A program made the position numbers and the translations under genes. Positions 15,629 through 25,001 of a stretch of DNA of 64,000 nucleotides are shown one piece after another. Source of the DNA: Archangium lipolyticum (GTDB taxonomy: Bacteria; Myxococcota; Myxococcia; Myxococcales; Myxococcaceae); assembly GCF_024623785.1 (NCBI RefSeq), contig NZ_JANKBZ010000031.1, positions 1 through 64,000 of the forward strand, given 5' to 3'. The first letter of the stretch is position 1. Each line of letters opens with the position of its first letter. A model generated the notes under the pieces. The model had not been told where the DNA came from. It searched no databases and saw only the letters and a program-made list of their open reading frames with translations.

Positions 15629-16861
15629 CTAGAAGATCTCCTCGAGCCACTCGCGCATGCGGCCCTTGACCTTCTTGTAGACGTTCTCCTCGCGGATGCG
15701 GAACATCCGCCGGTCCAGGTGCTTCGCCCCGTAGACCACCAGGCCCACGCCCGTCGCGTACATGGGGCTCTTCACCACGTCCACCAGCCCCCCAATGCCC
15801 CTCGGCATGCCCCGGCGCACCGGCAGCCCAATCACTTCCTCGGCCAGCTCCGGCATCCCCGCCAGCAGCGTCGAGCCACCGGTAATCACCACCCCCGAGG
15901 CCAGCAGGTCCTCGTAGCCGCACTTCTGGATCTCCCGGTGCACCAGCTGGAAGATCTCCTCCACCCGCGGCTCCAGAATCTCACACAGAATCTGCCGCCC
16001 GAGCACCCGCGGCTGACGGCCGCCCACGCTCGGCACCTCGATGGTCTCGTCCTTGTTCACCATCGACGCCAGCGCGCAGCCGAACTTCTGCTTGATGCGC
16101 TCGGCCTCGTGCGCCGGGGTGCGCAGGCCAATCGCGATGTCGCTCGTCAGGTTGTTGCCGCCCAGCGCGATCACCGCCGTGTGCACGATCGACCCGCCCG
16201 AGAAGATGGCGATGTCCGTCGTGCCTCCGCCGATGTCCACCAGGCACACGCCCAGCTCCTTCTCGTCCTCTCCCAGCACCGCCTCGGCCGACGCCAGCGG
16301 CTGCAGCACGATGTCCGCCACGTTCAGGCCCGTGCGGTTCGCGCACTTCACGATGTTCTGCGCGCTCGACACCGCCCCCGTCACGATGTGCACCTTCGCC
16401 TCCAGGCGCACCCCCGCCATCCCCAGCGGCTCCTTGATGCCGCCCTGGTCGTCGATGATGAACTCCTGCGGCAGGACGTGAATCACCTCGCGGTCCAGCG
16501 GAATCGCCACCGCCTTCGCCGCGTCGATGACGCGCGCGATGTCCGCCTCGCGGACCTCCTTGTCCTTCACCGCGACGATGCCCTGCGAGTTGAAGCCCTT
16601 GATGTGTCCACCGGCGATGCCCGTGTACACGTGGGAGATCTCCGCCCCGGCCATCAGCTCGGCCTCCTCCACCGCCCGGCGGATGGAGGACACCGTCGCC
16701 TCGATGTTGACCACCACGCCCTTGCGCAGGCCCTTCGAGGGATGCGTCCCGATGCCGATGATGTCGATCCCATTGTCGGTCAGCTCCCCGACGATGGCGC
16801 AGATCTTCGTCGTGCCGATGTCGAGGCCGACGATGATCTCCCCGGACTTCTGCTTCGCCAT
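15629..16861 (-). CDS. ftsA: cell division protein FtsA
   Basis: This encodes 410 residues, the normal length. It is an actin-fold ATPase that tethers FtsZ to the membrane and recruits later divisome proteins. Visible are the phosphate-1 loop GLDIGTTKICAIVGE, the 1C domain after it, phosphate-2 VCLVDIGGGTTDIAIF, the adenosine loop VVITGGSTLLAGM, and a C-terminal amphipathic helix (MREWLEEIF) that acts as the membrane anchor. It is the last gene of the dcw cluster here and lies about 45 bases after ftsQ. In most bacteria, including Myxococcus, ftsZ follows immediately; in this window a terminator follows instead. Confidence 0.97.
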   Translation of the reverse strand: MAKQKSGEIIVGLDIGTTKICAIVGELTDNGIDIIGIGTHPSKGLRKGVVVNIEATVSSIRRAVEEAELMAGAEISHVYTGIAGGHIKGFNSQGIVAVKDKEVREADIARVIDAAKAVAIPLDREVIHVLPQEFIIDDQGGIKEPLGMAGVRLEAKVHIVTGAVSSAQNIVKCANRTGLNVADIVLQPLASAEAVLGEDEKELGVCLVDIGGGTTDIAIFSGGSIVHTAVIALGGNNLTSDIAIGLRTPAHEAERIKQKFGCALASMVNKDETIEVPSVGGRQPRVLGRQILCEILEPRVEEIFQLVHREIQKCGYEDLLASGVVITGGSTLLAGMPELAEEVIGLPVRRGMPRGIGGLVDVVKSPMYATGVGLVVYGAKHLDRRMFRIREENVYKKVKGRMREWLEEIF

Positions 16862-16906
16862 GACAACCCTCCCAGGCCCCCCACTCTCGTGAAAGGGGCG
16901 CGTACC

Positions 16907-17761
16907 TTACTGCGCCGAGGCCCCGCTCCTCTCGGACACGGGGCTCGAAAGCTTCACCGCCACCCAGCCGGGCCGCGCCCGGTTGTCCAGGTGGATGACC
17001 TGCGCCGACAGCCCGCGAGCACGCAGCTCCCCGCGCACCCGCGCCAGCCGCTCCAGCTTGGCGTCCGTCTCCCCCTCCCCCATCCGCACCTCCAACCCGT
17101 CCGCCGTCACCAGCACCATCCCCTCGGGCGACACCCGCACCTCGCTCAGCCGCTCGCGCTTGGGCGGCTGCGTCGCCGCGTAGGCGTCCGCCACCGCCAG
17201 CGCCCGGCGGAACTGCTCGCGCGTGCGCCCCTCGTCCCCCAGGTACCCCTCGCGGTCCACTCCCGTCACCAGCGGCAGGTCCAGCGAGTCCCCGGGCTGC
17301 AGCCGCTTGAAGGGCTCGCCCTCCTCGTTCACCAGATACAGGTCTCCCAGCACCGCCAGCGCCGCCGGCACGTGCTCGGTCACCTCCACCGACACACTCG
17401 AGGGGAAGTGGCGCCGCACCTCCACCGTGCGCACCCAGGGGTGCGTGGACATGGTGCGCTCCAGCGCCCCCACGTCCAGCGTCCACAGGTTCTGCCCCAC
17501 CGTCAGCCCCGACAGCTTGAGCAGCTCGGCCGGCCTGGCCCGCTGCAGCCCGCTGAAGGTCGTCTCCTTCAACAGGAAGGTCGGCGAGGTGAGCGCCCAG
17601 CGCCGCAGCTCGATTCCGCCCCACACCAGGGCCACTGTCAGACCCGTCAGTAGGATGGCCTTGAGCAGGCCGGGTCCATGCGTGCGCACGGCCCCCTTCA
17701 CCGCCTCCTTCTGCTGGGCGGCATCCTGACGACGACGGTTCTTGGACTTACCGAAAGCCAT
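16907..17761 (-). CDS. ftsQ: cell division protein FtsQ
   Basis: This encodes 284 residues from the ATG giving MAFGKSKNRRRQDAAQQKE; a longer frame to 17848 has no homology-like sequence. There is a basic cytoplasmic tail, one membrane segment (about 35-55, ILLTGLTVALVWGG), then a POTRA domain (FLLKETTFSGLQRARPAELL) and a beta domain ending near residue 270. FtsQ bridges early and late divisome proteins together with FtsL/FtsB in the periplasm. It lies between ddl and ftsA, the standard order. Confidence 0.92.
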   Translation of the reverse strand: MAFGKSKNRRRQDAAQQKEAVKGAVRTHGPGLLKAILLTGLTVALVWGGIELRRWALTSPTFLLKETTFSGLQRARPAELLKLSGLTVGQNLWTLDVGALERTMSTHPWVRTVEVRRHFPSSVSVEVTEHVPAALAVLGDLYLVNEEGEPFKRLQPGDSLDLPLVTGVDREGYLGDEGRTREQFRRALAVADAYAATQPPKRERLSEVRVSPEGMVLVTADGLEVRMGEGETDAKLERLARVRGELRARGLSAQVIHLDNRARPGWVAVKLSSPVSERSGASAQ

Positions 17762-17887
17762 GGTGTGCGTCGGCGCATGCTGCGCGCGGTTGGATCTCCT
17801 CGCCAGTTTTTCGCTACAGACACGTGGCTGTAGCTCCCGGATCCACAAGGGACCGGGTCTCCCACTTCGGACGGTAGACGGTCCTTC

Positions 17888-18832
17888 TCAGGCCTTGAGA
17901 CTGGCCCCTTGCAGCAGCCGCTCGCAGAGGGCGGGGAAGTCGATGCCCCGGCCCGCGGCGATCTTCGGCAGCAGGCTGGTCTCGGTCATTCCCGGCAGCG
18001 TGTTGATCTCCAGCAGGAAGACCTCGCCCGACGGCGTCAGGATGACGTCCGAGCGGGAGCCTCCACTGCACCCGAGTGCTTGATGGGCGGCAAGGCAGAC
18101 CTGGTTCACGCGCTCATACTGATCCGGCGGCAGGGGGGCGGGGAAGAGGTACTTCGTCGTTCCACCAGACTTGTACTTGGCCTCGTAGTCGTAGAACTCC
18201 CGCGCGGCCACCACCTCGATGACGCCCAGGGCCTCGTCGTCCAGGACGCCGCCCTGCACCTCGCGGCCCTTGATGTACTGCTCCACCAGAATCGTACCGG
18301 CCAGCTTGGAGGCGTCCTCCACGGCGGCGAGGTACTCCTCGCGCGTCTTGCAGATGTGGACGCCCACGCTGCTGCCCTCGCGCGAGGGCTTGACGACGGC
18401 CGGGAGGCCGAAGGGCAGCGAGTCCACGGCGGCCCGGGCCTCCTCCGCGGTCTTGAAGGCGCGGTAGGGCGGCGTGGGGATGCCGTGGGCCACGAAGACC
18501 TGCTTGGCGAAGACCTTGTCCATGCCCAGCGACGAGGCCAGCACACCGCTGCCCGTGTAGGGGATGAACATGCACTCGAGCAGACCCTGGACGGAGCCGT
18601 CCTCGCCGTAGCGGCCGTGCAGGGCGATGAAGGCCACCTCCACCTTCTCCGCCGCCAGGCGCGCGGGCAGGTCCTTGCCCACGTCGATCTCCACCACGTC
18701 GTAGCCGAGCCCCCGCAGGGCCTTGGCCACGGCGGCGCCGGTGCGCAGGGACACCTCGCGCTCGGAAGACATGCCCCCGAGCAATACTCCCACCTTCTTC
18801 CGCTTCAGCTCGTCCTGGGTGAAGCCGCTCAT
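17888..18832 (-). CDS. ddl: D-alanine--D-alanine ligase
   Basis: This encodes 314 residues with the ATP-grasp fold. Seen in order are VGVLLGGMSSEREVSLRTG, ALHGRYGEDGSVQGLLE, the large loop region VVKPSREGSSVGVH, ILVEQYIKGREVQGGVL and the metal-binding end VFLLEINTLPGMTETSLLPK. It joins two D-Ala units for the MurF substrate. The start ATG overlaps the murB stop (ATGA at 18829-18832), so translation is coupled. A 126-base gap separates it from ftsQ, enough for an internal promoter. Confidence 0.96.
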   Translation of the reverse strand: MSGFTQDELKRKKVGVLLGGMSSEREVSLRTGAAVAKALRGLGYDVVEIDVGKDLPARLAAEKVEVAFIALHGRYGEDGSVQGLLECMFIPYTGSGVLASSLGMDKVFAKQVFVAHGIPTPPYRAFKTAEEARAAVDSLPFGLPAVVKPSREGSSVGVHICKTREEYLAAVEDASKLAGTILVEQYIKGREVQGGVLDDEALGVIEVVAAREFYDYEAKYKSGGTTKYLFPAPLPPDQYERVNQVCLAAHQALGCSGGSRSDVILTPSGEVFLLEINTLPGMTETSLLPKIAAGRGIDFPALCERLLQGASLKA

Positions 18833-19761
18833 GGCTGGAAGACCCCTACACGCTTGACTTCGGGTTGGAGCTCGACGCCCCGCTCCTCGCGCACCCGGGA
18901 CTGCATGAGGGTGAGGAGGGAGAGCACGTCGTGGGCGGTGGCCCCGCCCAGGTTGACGATCCAGTTGGCGTGCAGGGTGGACACCTGCGCGCGGCCGATG
19001 ACGTGGCCCTTGAGGCCCACGCTCTCGATGAGCCGCCCGGCGAAGTCGCCCGGCGGATTGGTGAAGACGCTGCCGAAGTTCGGCTGGCTCAGGGGCTGCG
19101 AGCGCTTGCGGTAGGCGAGGTCCTCGTCCATGACCTTCTTGGAGGCCTCGAGGTCGCCCTTGCGCAGCAGGAAGCGCACCCGCGTCACCACGGCGCCCGG
19201 GGGCAATTCCGAGTGACGGTAGCGGTGGGGAATCCGCTCCTTGGAGAGCCAGCCGATCCCGTCCGCGGTGGCCACCTCCACCGCCTCCACCACGCGGAAG
19301 CACTCGCCATTCTTGGTGCCCGCGTTCATGGTGACCGCGCCCCCGAGCGTGCCGGGGATGCCCGCGAGGAACTCGGCGCCCACCAGCCCGTGCGAGCGCA
19401 TCTGGTTGCACAGCCGGACGATGGCCGCGCCCGCGCCGAGGATGAGTCTCCCCTCCTCCGCGCCCACGTCGGCCTGCTCGGGGAACAGGTCCCCCGGCAG
19501 CTTCACGGTGACGCCTGGAATCCCCCCGTCGCCCACCAGGGTGTTGGCGCCCCCGCCGAGCACGGTGAGGGGCACGCCCTCCTCGCGCACGAAGCGCAGC
19601 AGGGCCACCAGCGCATCCGCGGAGCGCGGACGGACGAGCGCCTCGGCGGGGCCTCCCACGCGCACGCTCGTGAGGGGCGCGAGCGGCGCGTTCGCCGTCA
19701 CGTCACAGCCGGTCAGGCGCCCCACCCGCTCGGACAGGGACGATGAGAGGAACGACACCAT
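18829..19761 (-). CDS. murB: UDP-N-acetylenolpyruvoylglucosamine reductase MurB
   Basis: This encodes 310 residues and is FAD-dependent; it reduces UDP-GlcNAc-enolpyruvate to UDP-MurNAc in the cytoplasm. FAD-binding motifs are LTVLGGGANTLVGDGG and GAEFLAGIPGTLGGAVTMNAG; the substrate end has YRHSELP, QPNFGSVFTNPPGDFAG with the catalytic Ser, and VSTLHANWIVN. The compact length and the PNFGSVFTNP form fit the type II enzymes. It starts 3 bases after the murC stop and overlaps ddl. Confidence 0.96.
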   Translation of the reverse strand: MVSFLSSSLSERVGRLTGCDVTANAPLAPLTSVRVGGPAEALVRPRSADALVALLRFVREEGVPLTVLGGGANTLVGDGGIPGVTVKLPGDLFPEQADVGAEEGRLILGAGAAIVRLCNQMRSHGLVGAEFLAGIPGTLGGAVTMNAGTKNGECFRVVEAVEVATADGIGWLSKERIPHRYRHSELPPGAVVTRVRFLLRKGDLEASKKVMDEDLAYRKRSQPLSQPNFGSVFTNPPGDFAGRLIESVGLKGHVIGRAQVSTLHANWIVNLGGATAHDVLSLLTLMQSRVREERGVELQPEVKRVGVFQP

Positions 19762-19764
19762 GCC

Positions 19765-21195
19765 CTAGTCGCCCTTCGCCACGCCGCGTTGCTTGAGGAG
19801 CTCGACGAGCTCCGGACCCACCTGGGTGATGTCGCCGGCGCCCAGGGTGAGGACGATGTCGCCCTCGTGCAGCCGGGGCAGCAGCGTCTTCGCGATGTCG
19901 GTGCGCTTCTCCACGAAGGTGACGTCACGGTGGCCGTGGGCGCGGACGGCCTCGGCCAGCGCGTCGCCCGTGGCCCCGGGGATGCGCTCCTCGCCCGCGG
20001 CGTAGACGCTGGTGACGAAGACGACGTCCGCGTCGTTGAAGGAGGTGGCGAACTCCTTCATCAGGTCATGCGTGCGCGTGTAGCGGTGGGGCTGGAAGGC
20101 CACCACCAGCCGCTTGCCGAAGGCCCGCCGGGCACCCGCGAGCGTGGCCTGCACCTCCGTGGGGTGGTGCCCGTAGTCGTCCACCACGGTGATACCGGCC
20201 ACCTCGCCGCGCACGGTGAAGCGCCGCTGCACGCCGCCGAACTCGGCCAGCGAGCTGCGCACCACGTCCAGCGGAATGTCCATCTCCTCGGCCACGGCGA
20301 TGACGGCCAGGGCGTTGAGGGCGTTGTGCGCGCCCACCATGCGCACGCGGAACTCACCGAGCGGCTCGTCGCGCCGGAAGGCCTCGAAGCGGGTGGTGAA
20401 GCCCTCCAGCCGCACGCCCTCCAGCCGGTAGTCCGCCATGTGCGAGCTGCCGTAGGTGACGAAGCGCTTCTCGATGTGCGGCAGCAGCGACTGGACGTTG
20501 GGGTTGTCCAGGCACAGCACGTTGAGGCCGTAGAAGGGCACGCGGTTGCAGAAGGCCGTGAAGGCGTCCTTCAGCTTGTCCAGCGTGCCGTAGTGGTCCA
20601 TGTGCTCCGGGTCGATGTTGGTGACCACGGAGATGGACGGGTGCAGGTGCAGGAAGCTGCCGTCGCTCTCGTCGGCCTCCACCACCATCAGCTCGCTCTT
20701 GCCCAGCTTCGCGTTGGAGTCGAGCACGTTCACCTTGCCGCCCACCACGGCCGTGGGATCCAACCCCGCGGCGGACAGCACGGTGGCCACCATGGAGGTG
20801 GTCGTCGTCTTGCCGTGGCTGCCCGCGACGGCGACGGCGTACTTGAGCCGCATCAGCTCCGCGAGCATCTCCGCCCGGGGGATGACGGGAATCTTCCGCT
20901 GGCGCGCGGTGACGACCTCGGGGTTGTCCTTGCGCACCGCCGAGGAGATGACCACCACGTCCGCGTGGACGAGGTTCTCCGCCCGGTGGCCCTCGAAGAT
21001 GGTGGCGCCCAGGCGCTCCAGGCGGCGGGTGATCTCACTGGCCTTCAGGTCCGAGCCGGACACCCGGTAGCCCTGGTTGAGCAGCACCTCGGCGATGCCG
21101 CTCATGCCGATGCCGCCGATGCCCACGAAGTGGACGTGCGCGGCATGACGCGTCTTGAAGAGGCTCGCGGGCCGAGCGGGGCGTTGGGTCGTCAC
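19765..21195 (-). CDS. murC: UDP-MurNAc--L-alanine ligase MurC
   Basis: This encodes 476 residues from GTG, with the Mur ligase architecture: Rossmann start [19 protein letters not shown] loop [16 protein letters not shown], metal-binding region [27 protein letters not shown] and the third domain with [14 protein letters not shown]. It adds L-Ala to UDP-MurNAc. It follows murG by 15 bases and precedes murB by 3, inside the cluster. Confidence 0.97.
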   Translation of the reverse strand: MTTQRPARPASLFKTRHAAHVHFVGIGGIGMSGIAEVLLNQGYRVSGSDLKASEITRRLERLGATIFEGHRAENLVHADVVVISSAVRKDNPEVVTARQRKIPVIPRAEMLAELMRLKYAVAVAGSHGKTTTTSMVATVLSAAGLDPTAVVGGKVNVLDSNAKLGKSELMVVEADESDGSFLHLHPSISVVTNIDPEHMDHYGTLDKLKDAFTAFCNRVPFYGLNVLCLDNPNVQSLLPHIEKRFVTYGSSHMADYRLEGVRLEGFTTRFEAFRRDEPLGEFRVRMVGAHNALNALAVIAVAEEMDIPLDVVRSSLAEFGGVQRRFTVRGEVAGITVVDDYGHHPTEVQATLAGARRAFGKRLVVAFQPHRYTRTHDLMKEFATSFNDADVVFVTSVYAAGEERIPGATGDALAEAVRAHGHRDVTFVEKRTDIAKTLLPRLHEGDIVLTLGAGDITQVGPELVELLKQRGVAKGD

Positions 21196-21210
21196 GGGTG
21201 TATTGTCTCC

Positions 21211-22431
21211 TCAGGCCTGCTTCTCGTTGCCACCCGCCGGCTTTTCGCCGCCGCTCGGAGGCTTGTCGCCACCCTCGGGCTTCTTGGAGGGCTTCTTCGG
21301 GTTCGGGTCCTCGCCGCGGGCCTCGGCACGGCCGGACGGGCCGTACGTCTTCACCATCAGGTCCACGAGCACGTCCGCCAGCTCCTTGGAGGCCTCGGGA
21401 CGCCCCAGCAGGCCGGCCTTCTTCTCCATCTGGCGGCGCTTCTCCGGGTCTTCCTTGAGGCGGCGGATCTCCGCGGCCAGCTTCTCCCCCGTCAGCTCCG
21501 ACTCGCGGAACATGAGCGCCGCGCCGGCCTTCACCAGCGACTGGGCATTCACTTCCTGGTGGTTGTCCGTGGCGAAGGGGAAGGGAATGAGGATGCTGGC
21601 CTTCTTGGCCACCGTCAGCTCGGACAGCGTGGTGGCGCCCGCCCGGCAGACGACGAGCTCCGCCTTGGCGTACGCGCTGGACATGTCCTCGATGAACTCC
21701 ACCACCTGGGCCTGGGCCTCGAAGCCCTTGTCCGCGTAGCCCTTGCGCACCGTCTCGAGGTCGTTCTTCCCCGTCTGGTGGATGATGTGGAGCTGGTCCT
21801 TGATGTCCTGAAGGTGGTCCAGCGCGTCGATCATCCGCTGGTTGATGCCGCGCGCCCCGAGGCTCCCGCCGAAGACGAGCAGGGAGAACTTCTCGTGCGC
21901 CACGCGCGAGCGCAGGAAGTTCTCCATCAGCTTGCGGCGGATGGGGTTGCCCACGAGCTGCACCTTGCGCGAGGGGAAGAAGGCGCCCGCCTCCTCGAAG
22001 GCGGTGAAGACGACGCGCACGAACCTGCCGAGCACCTTGTTGGTGAGCCCCGGCAGCGCGTTCTGCTCCTGCACCGCGGTGGGGATGCCGAGGATGGCCG
22101 CCGCGAGCACCACCGGCCCGCTGGCGTAGCCGCCCACGCCCACCACCACGTCCGGCTTCTGGCGCTGGAGGATGCGGAAGGACTCGATGAAGGCCATGGG
22201 CAGCGCGAGCAGGCCCTTGATGAGCCCCACGAAGCCCTTGCCCTTGAGGCCCTGCGCCCGGATGGTCTCCAGCGGGTAGCCCTCGCGGGGAACCACCCGC
22301 GCCTCCAGGCCGCGCTCGGTGCCCACGAACACCACCTGGTTGGCATGGTGGCGCGTCACCACCTCTTCGGCCAGGGCGATGCCGGGGTAGAGATGACCAC
22401 CCGTACCGCCTCCCGCGATGAGCACCTTCAC
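21211..22431 (-). CDS. murG: lipid II synthase MurG
   Basis: This encodes 406 residues, longer than the usual 355-365. It transfers GlcNAc from UDP-GlcNAc to lipid I on the inner membrane face. Seen are the G-loop LIAGGGTGGHLYPGIALAEE, VVGVGGYASGPVVLAA, the second G-loop LLVFGGSLGARGIN and the donor site CRAGATTLSELTVAKKASIL. The extra 45 or so residues at the C-terminus are a low-complexity Lys/Pro/Gly tail (PNPKKPSKKPEGGDK), likely disordered. The start overlaps the ftsW stop by 4 bases. Confidence 0.96.
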   Translation of the reverse strand: MKVLIAGGGTGGHLYPGIALAEEVVTRHHANQVVFVGTERGLEARVVPREGYPLETIRAQGLKGKGFVGLIKGLLALPMAFIESFRILQRQKPDVVVGVGGYASGPVVLAAAILGIPTAVQEQNALPGLTNKVLGRFVRVVFTAFEEAGAFFPSRKVQLVGNPIRRKLMENFLRSRVAHEKFSLLVFGGSLGARGINQRMIDALDHLQDIKDQLHIIHQTGKNDLETVRKGYADKGFEAQAQVVEFIEDMSSAYAKAELVVCRAGATTLSELTVAKKASILIPFPFATDNHQEVNAQSLVKAGAALMFRESELTGEKLAAEIRRLKEDPEKRRQMEKKAGLLGRPEASKELADVLVDLMVKTYGPSGRAEARGEDPNPKKPSKKPEGGDKPPSGGEKPAGGNEKQA

Positions 22432-23600
22432 GCCGCCACCTCCCTCATGTCACCGCCGGAGCGCAAGGTCCGGTTCCCAGCGGCGGGTTCCGCGCTGGCA
22501 CTCAGCGAGAGCAATACACCGGCCGAACCCATGAGCACCACCAAGGAGGTGCCTCCGTAGGACACGAAGGGGAGCGTCAGTCCTTTAGTTGGCAACAGCC
22601 CCATCGCCACGCACATGTTCACCGTGGCCTGGAACGCGATGATGGAGGTGAGCCCCAGACCCAGGTACGTGCCGAATGTCTCCGGCGCGGCGAGGCTCGC
22701 GCGGATGCCCCGCCAGATGACGATGGCGTAGAGCGACACCAGCAGCACCACCCCGATGAGGCCCAGCTCCTCGCCGATGATGGCGAAGATGAAGTCCGTG
22801 TGCGCCTCGGGGAGGAAGAAGAGCTTCTGGCGCCCATCTCCCAGGCCCAGCCCCGTGAGGCCGCCCGAGCCGATGGACATGAGGGACTCGGCCACCTGGT
22901 AGCCGATGTCGTGCCGGTGGGCCCAGGGGTCCAGGAAGGCCAGCACGCGCTTCATGCGGTAGGGGCTGCTGGCGATGGCGGCGTACGCCAGCGGCAGCGC
23001 CAGCAACACCGAGCCCACCAGGTAGCTCAGCTTCGTGCCCGCGGCGAACAGCAGCGCGAAGAGCAGGAACACCAGCAGCACCGAGCTGCCGAAGTCCGGC
23101 TGCAACATACAAAGGCCCACCAGCAGGCCGCACAGCAGCAGGTGCGGGAGGAAGCCCACGGAGAAGCTGGCCACCTTCTCGCGCTTCTTGGCCAGCGAGT
23201 AGGACAGGTAGACGACCCAGGCGACCTTGGCCACCTCGGCCGGCTGGAGGCCGAAGCCCGGCAGGCGGATCCACCGCCGCGCGCCGCCCGCCGTGGTGCC
23301 GATGCCCGGAATCAGCACCGCCACCATCAGCACCAGCGTCACCAGCAGCAGCGGGTACGCGAACCGCGCCAGCCGGCGCCAGCCCACCTTCATCCCCACC
23401 GCCATCGCCACCACGCCCATCCCCGCCGCCATCAGCTGCCGGTTGAGGAAGTAGAGGCTGTCACCCAGCTTGTCCTGCGCCATGACGGCGCTGGCCGAGT
23501 ACACCATCACCAGGCCGAGCGAGACGAGCGACAGGACCGCGCACAGCAACAGCGCATCGAACCGCACCGGGGCGGTGGAGGAGGGAGCGATGGCCTTCAT
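22428..23600 (-). CDS. ftsW: peptidoglycan glycosyltransferase FtsW
   Basis: This encodes 390 residues from the ATG giving MKAIAPSSTAPVRFD, 4 bases after the murD stop. It is a SEDS protein with about ten membrane segments that polymerises lipid II at the septum with its partner class B PBP (the 29172-31178 product). Conserved parts are YSASAVMAQ, LPGFGLQPAEVAKVAWV with the catalytic region, RVLAFLDPWAHRHDIGYQVAES and LPTKGLTLPFVSYGGTSL. It overlaps murG by ATGA. Confidence 0.96.
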   Translation of the reverse strand: MKAIAPSSTAPVRFDALLLCAVLSLVSLGLVMVYSASAVMAQDKLGDSLYFLNRQLMAAGMGVVAMAVGMKVGWRRLARFAYPLLLVTLVLMVAVLIPGIGTTAGGARRWIRLPGFGLQPAEVAKVAWVVYLSYSLAKKREKVASFSVGFLPHLLLCGLLVGLCMLQPDFGSSVLLVFLLFALLFAAGTKLSYLVGSVLLALPLAYAAIASSPYRMKRVLAFLDPWAHRHDIGYQVAESLMSIGSGGLTGLGLGDGRQKLFFLPEAHTDFIFAIIGEELGLIGVVLLVSLYAIVIWRGIRASLAAPETFGTYLGLGLTSIIAFQATVNMCVAMGLLPTKGLTLPFVSYGGTSLVVLMGSAGVLLSLSASAEPAAGNRTLRSGGDMREVAA

Positions 23601-23604
23601 GGAT

Positions 23605-24981
23605 TCAGAGCTCCCCGACGAGGCGTTTGAACGTGTCGCCCCGGTGCTCGAAGTTCTGGAACTGATCGTACGAGGCACATGCAGGCGACAAAAGTACAGT
23701 ATCACCGGATCTTGCCAGGGCTCTCGCCCGCCGTACAGCTTCCGCGAGCGTCCCGCAGGCGTACACCGGGGCCGTCCCCTCGTAGGCCTGGGCGAGGGTG
23801 TCGGCGTCCTGGCCGATGGTGAGGACGCCCTTCACCTTGCCGCGGCCCTCGTCGACCATGGGCTTGTAGGGAGCGCCCTTGCCCTTGCCCCCGGCGATGA
23901 GGAGCACGTCCTTTTCGAAGGCGCGCAGGGCCACCAGCACCGAGTCCACGTTGGTGGCCTTGGAGTCGTTCACCCACTCCACGCCATCCAGCACGCGCAC
24001 GCTCTCCAGCCGGTGCGGCAGGCCGGGGTAGCTGTCGAGGCCCGCCTGCACCGCCTCGTGGGGCACGCCCGCCAGCCGCGCCAGCAGCGCCGCCGCCATG
24101 GCGTTCTGCGCGTTGTGGCCCCCGCGCAGCGCGCGGTTGGTGAGGGTGAAGGACTCGCCCTTCTCCCCCACTCCCTCGAAGCGGAAGCCGCCGGGCCTCG
24201 CCACCGCCTGGCCGGCCAGCGTGGGGCTCGCGGCCACGGGACGCCCCGAGAGGCTGAAGCCGTAGACGGGCACCTTCGCGGCCTCGGCCAGCCGCATCAC
24301 GTCCGCGTCCTCCGCGTTCACCACCACGAAGTCGCCCTGCGCCTGGTTGCGGAAGATGCGGGCCTTGGCCGCGCCGTAGGCCGCGTGGCTCTCGTACCGG
24401 TCGATGTGGTCCGGCGTGAGGTTGAGGATGGTGGAGCCCCGGGGCCGCAGCGTGTCGATGCCCTCGAGCTGGAAGCTGGAGAGCTCCACCACCAGCGCGT
24501 CCCAGTCTCCGGGGGTGAGGGCCGCCTCGGCGAACGGCCGCCCGAGGTTGCCACCCACGAAGGTGCGCCGCCCGCCCTTCTGGAAGAGCTCGCCGGTGAG
24601 CGCCGTGGTGGTGCTCTTGCCGTTGGTGCCGGTGATGCCGATGAGCGGCACGTGCGAGAGGTAGCGCCAGGCCAGCTCCACCTCGCCCCAGATGGGCACG
24701 CCCGCGGCGCGCGCCTTCTGGAGGTCGGGCAGCGCCAGCGGCACTCCCGGGCTCACCACCACGAGCTGCTTGGACTCCAGCAGCCCCGGCGGCGTGGGGC
24801 CGGTGACGAGCGTCACGCCGCGCGCCTTCAGCTCGCGCGCCGTGTCGCCCAGGGCCTCCTCGGTGCGCGCGTCCAGCGCCGTCACCCGCGCGCCCTTCGC
24901 CTGCAAGAGGCGGATGGCGGCCAGCCCGCTCTTGGCGAGCCCATACACCACGACATCGCGGTCCTTCAGGTCGGGCGTCAT
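23605..24981 (-). CDS. murD: UDP-MurNAc-L-Ala--D-glutamate ligase MurD
   Basis: This encodes 458 residues. It has the Mur ligase folds in order: VVVYGLAKSGLAAIRLL, ATP loop LIGITGTNGKSTTTAL, VVELSSFQLEGI, NLTPDHIDRY and GVEWVNDSKATNVDSVL in the C-terminal domain. It adds D-Glu to UDP-MurNAc-L-Ala in the cytoplasm. It sits 20 bases after mraY and 4 bases before ftsW. Confidence 0.97.
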   Translation of the reverse strand: MTPDLKDRDVVVYGLAKSGLAAIRLLQAKGARVTALDARTEEALGDTARELKARGVTLVTGPTPPGLLESKQLVVVSPGVPLALPDLQKARAAGVPIWGEVELAWRYLSHVPLIGITGTNGKSTTTALTGELFQKGGRRTFVGGNLGRPFAEAALTPGDWDALVVELSSFQLEGIDTLRPRGSTILNLTPDHIDRYESHAAYGAAKARIFRNQAQGDFVVVNAEDADVMRLAEAAKVPVYGFSLSGRPVAASPTLAGQAVARPGGFRFEGVGEKGESFTLTNRALRGGHNAQNAMAAALLARLAGVPHEAVQAGLDSYPGLPHRLESVRVLDGVEWVNDSKATNVDSVLVALRAFEKDVLLIAGGKGKGAPYKPMVDEGRGKVKGVLTIGQDADTLAQAYEGTAPVYACGTLAEAVRRARALARSGDTVLLSPACASYDQFQNFEHRGDTFKRLVGEL

Positions 24982-25001
24982 GCGCGCCTAGCCCCCTCTG
25001 T

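Noticed and set aside
15719-17653. Open frame of 644 codons on the plus strand opposite ftsA and ftsQ
   Set aside because: Arg/His/Pro-rich shadow of two well-supported genes.
19789-22560. Open frame of 923 codons on the plus strand opposite murC and murG
   Set aside because: It is antisense to two certain Mur genes and its protein is a His/Gly/Arg/Val-rich string, typical of the mirror frame of high-GC genes.
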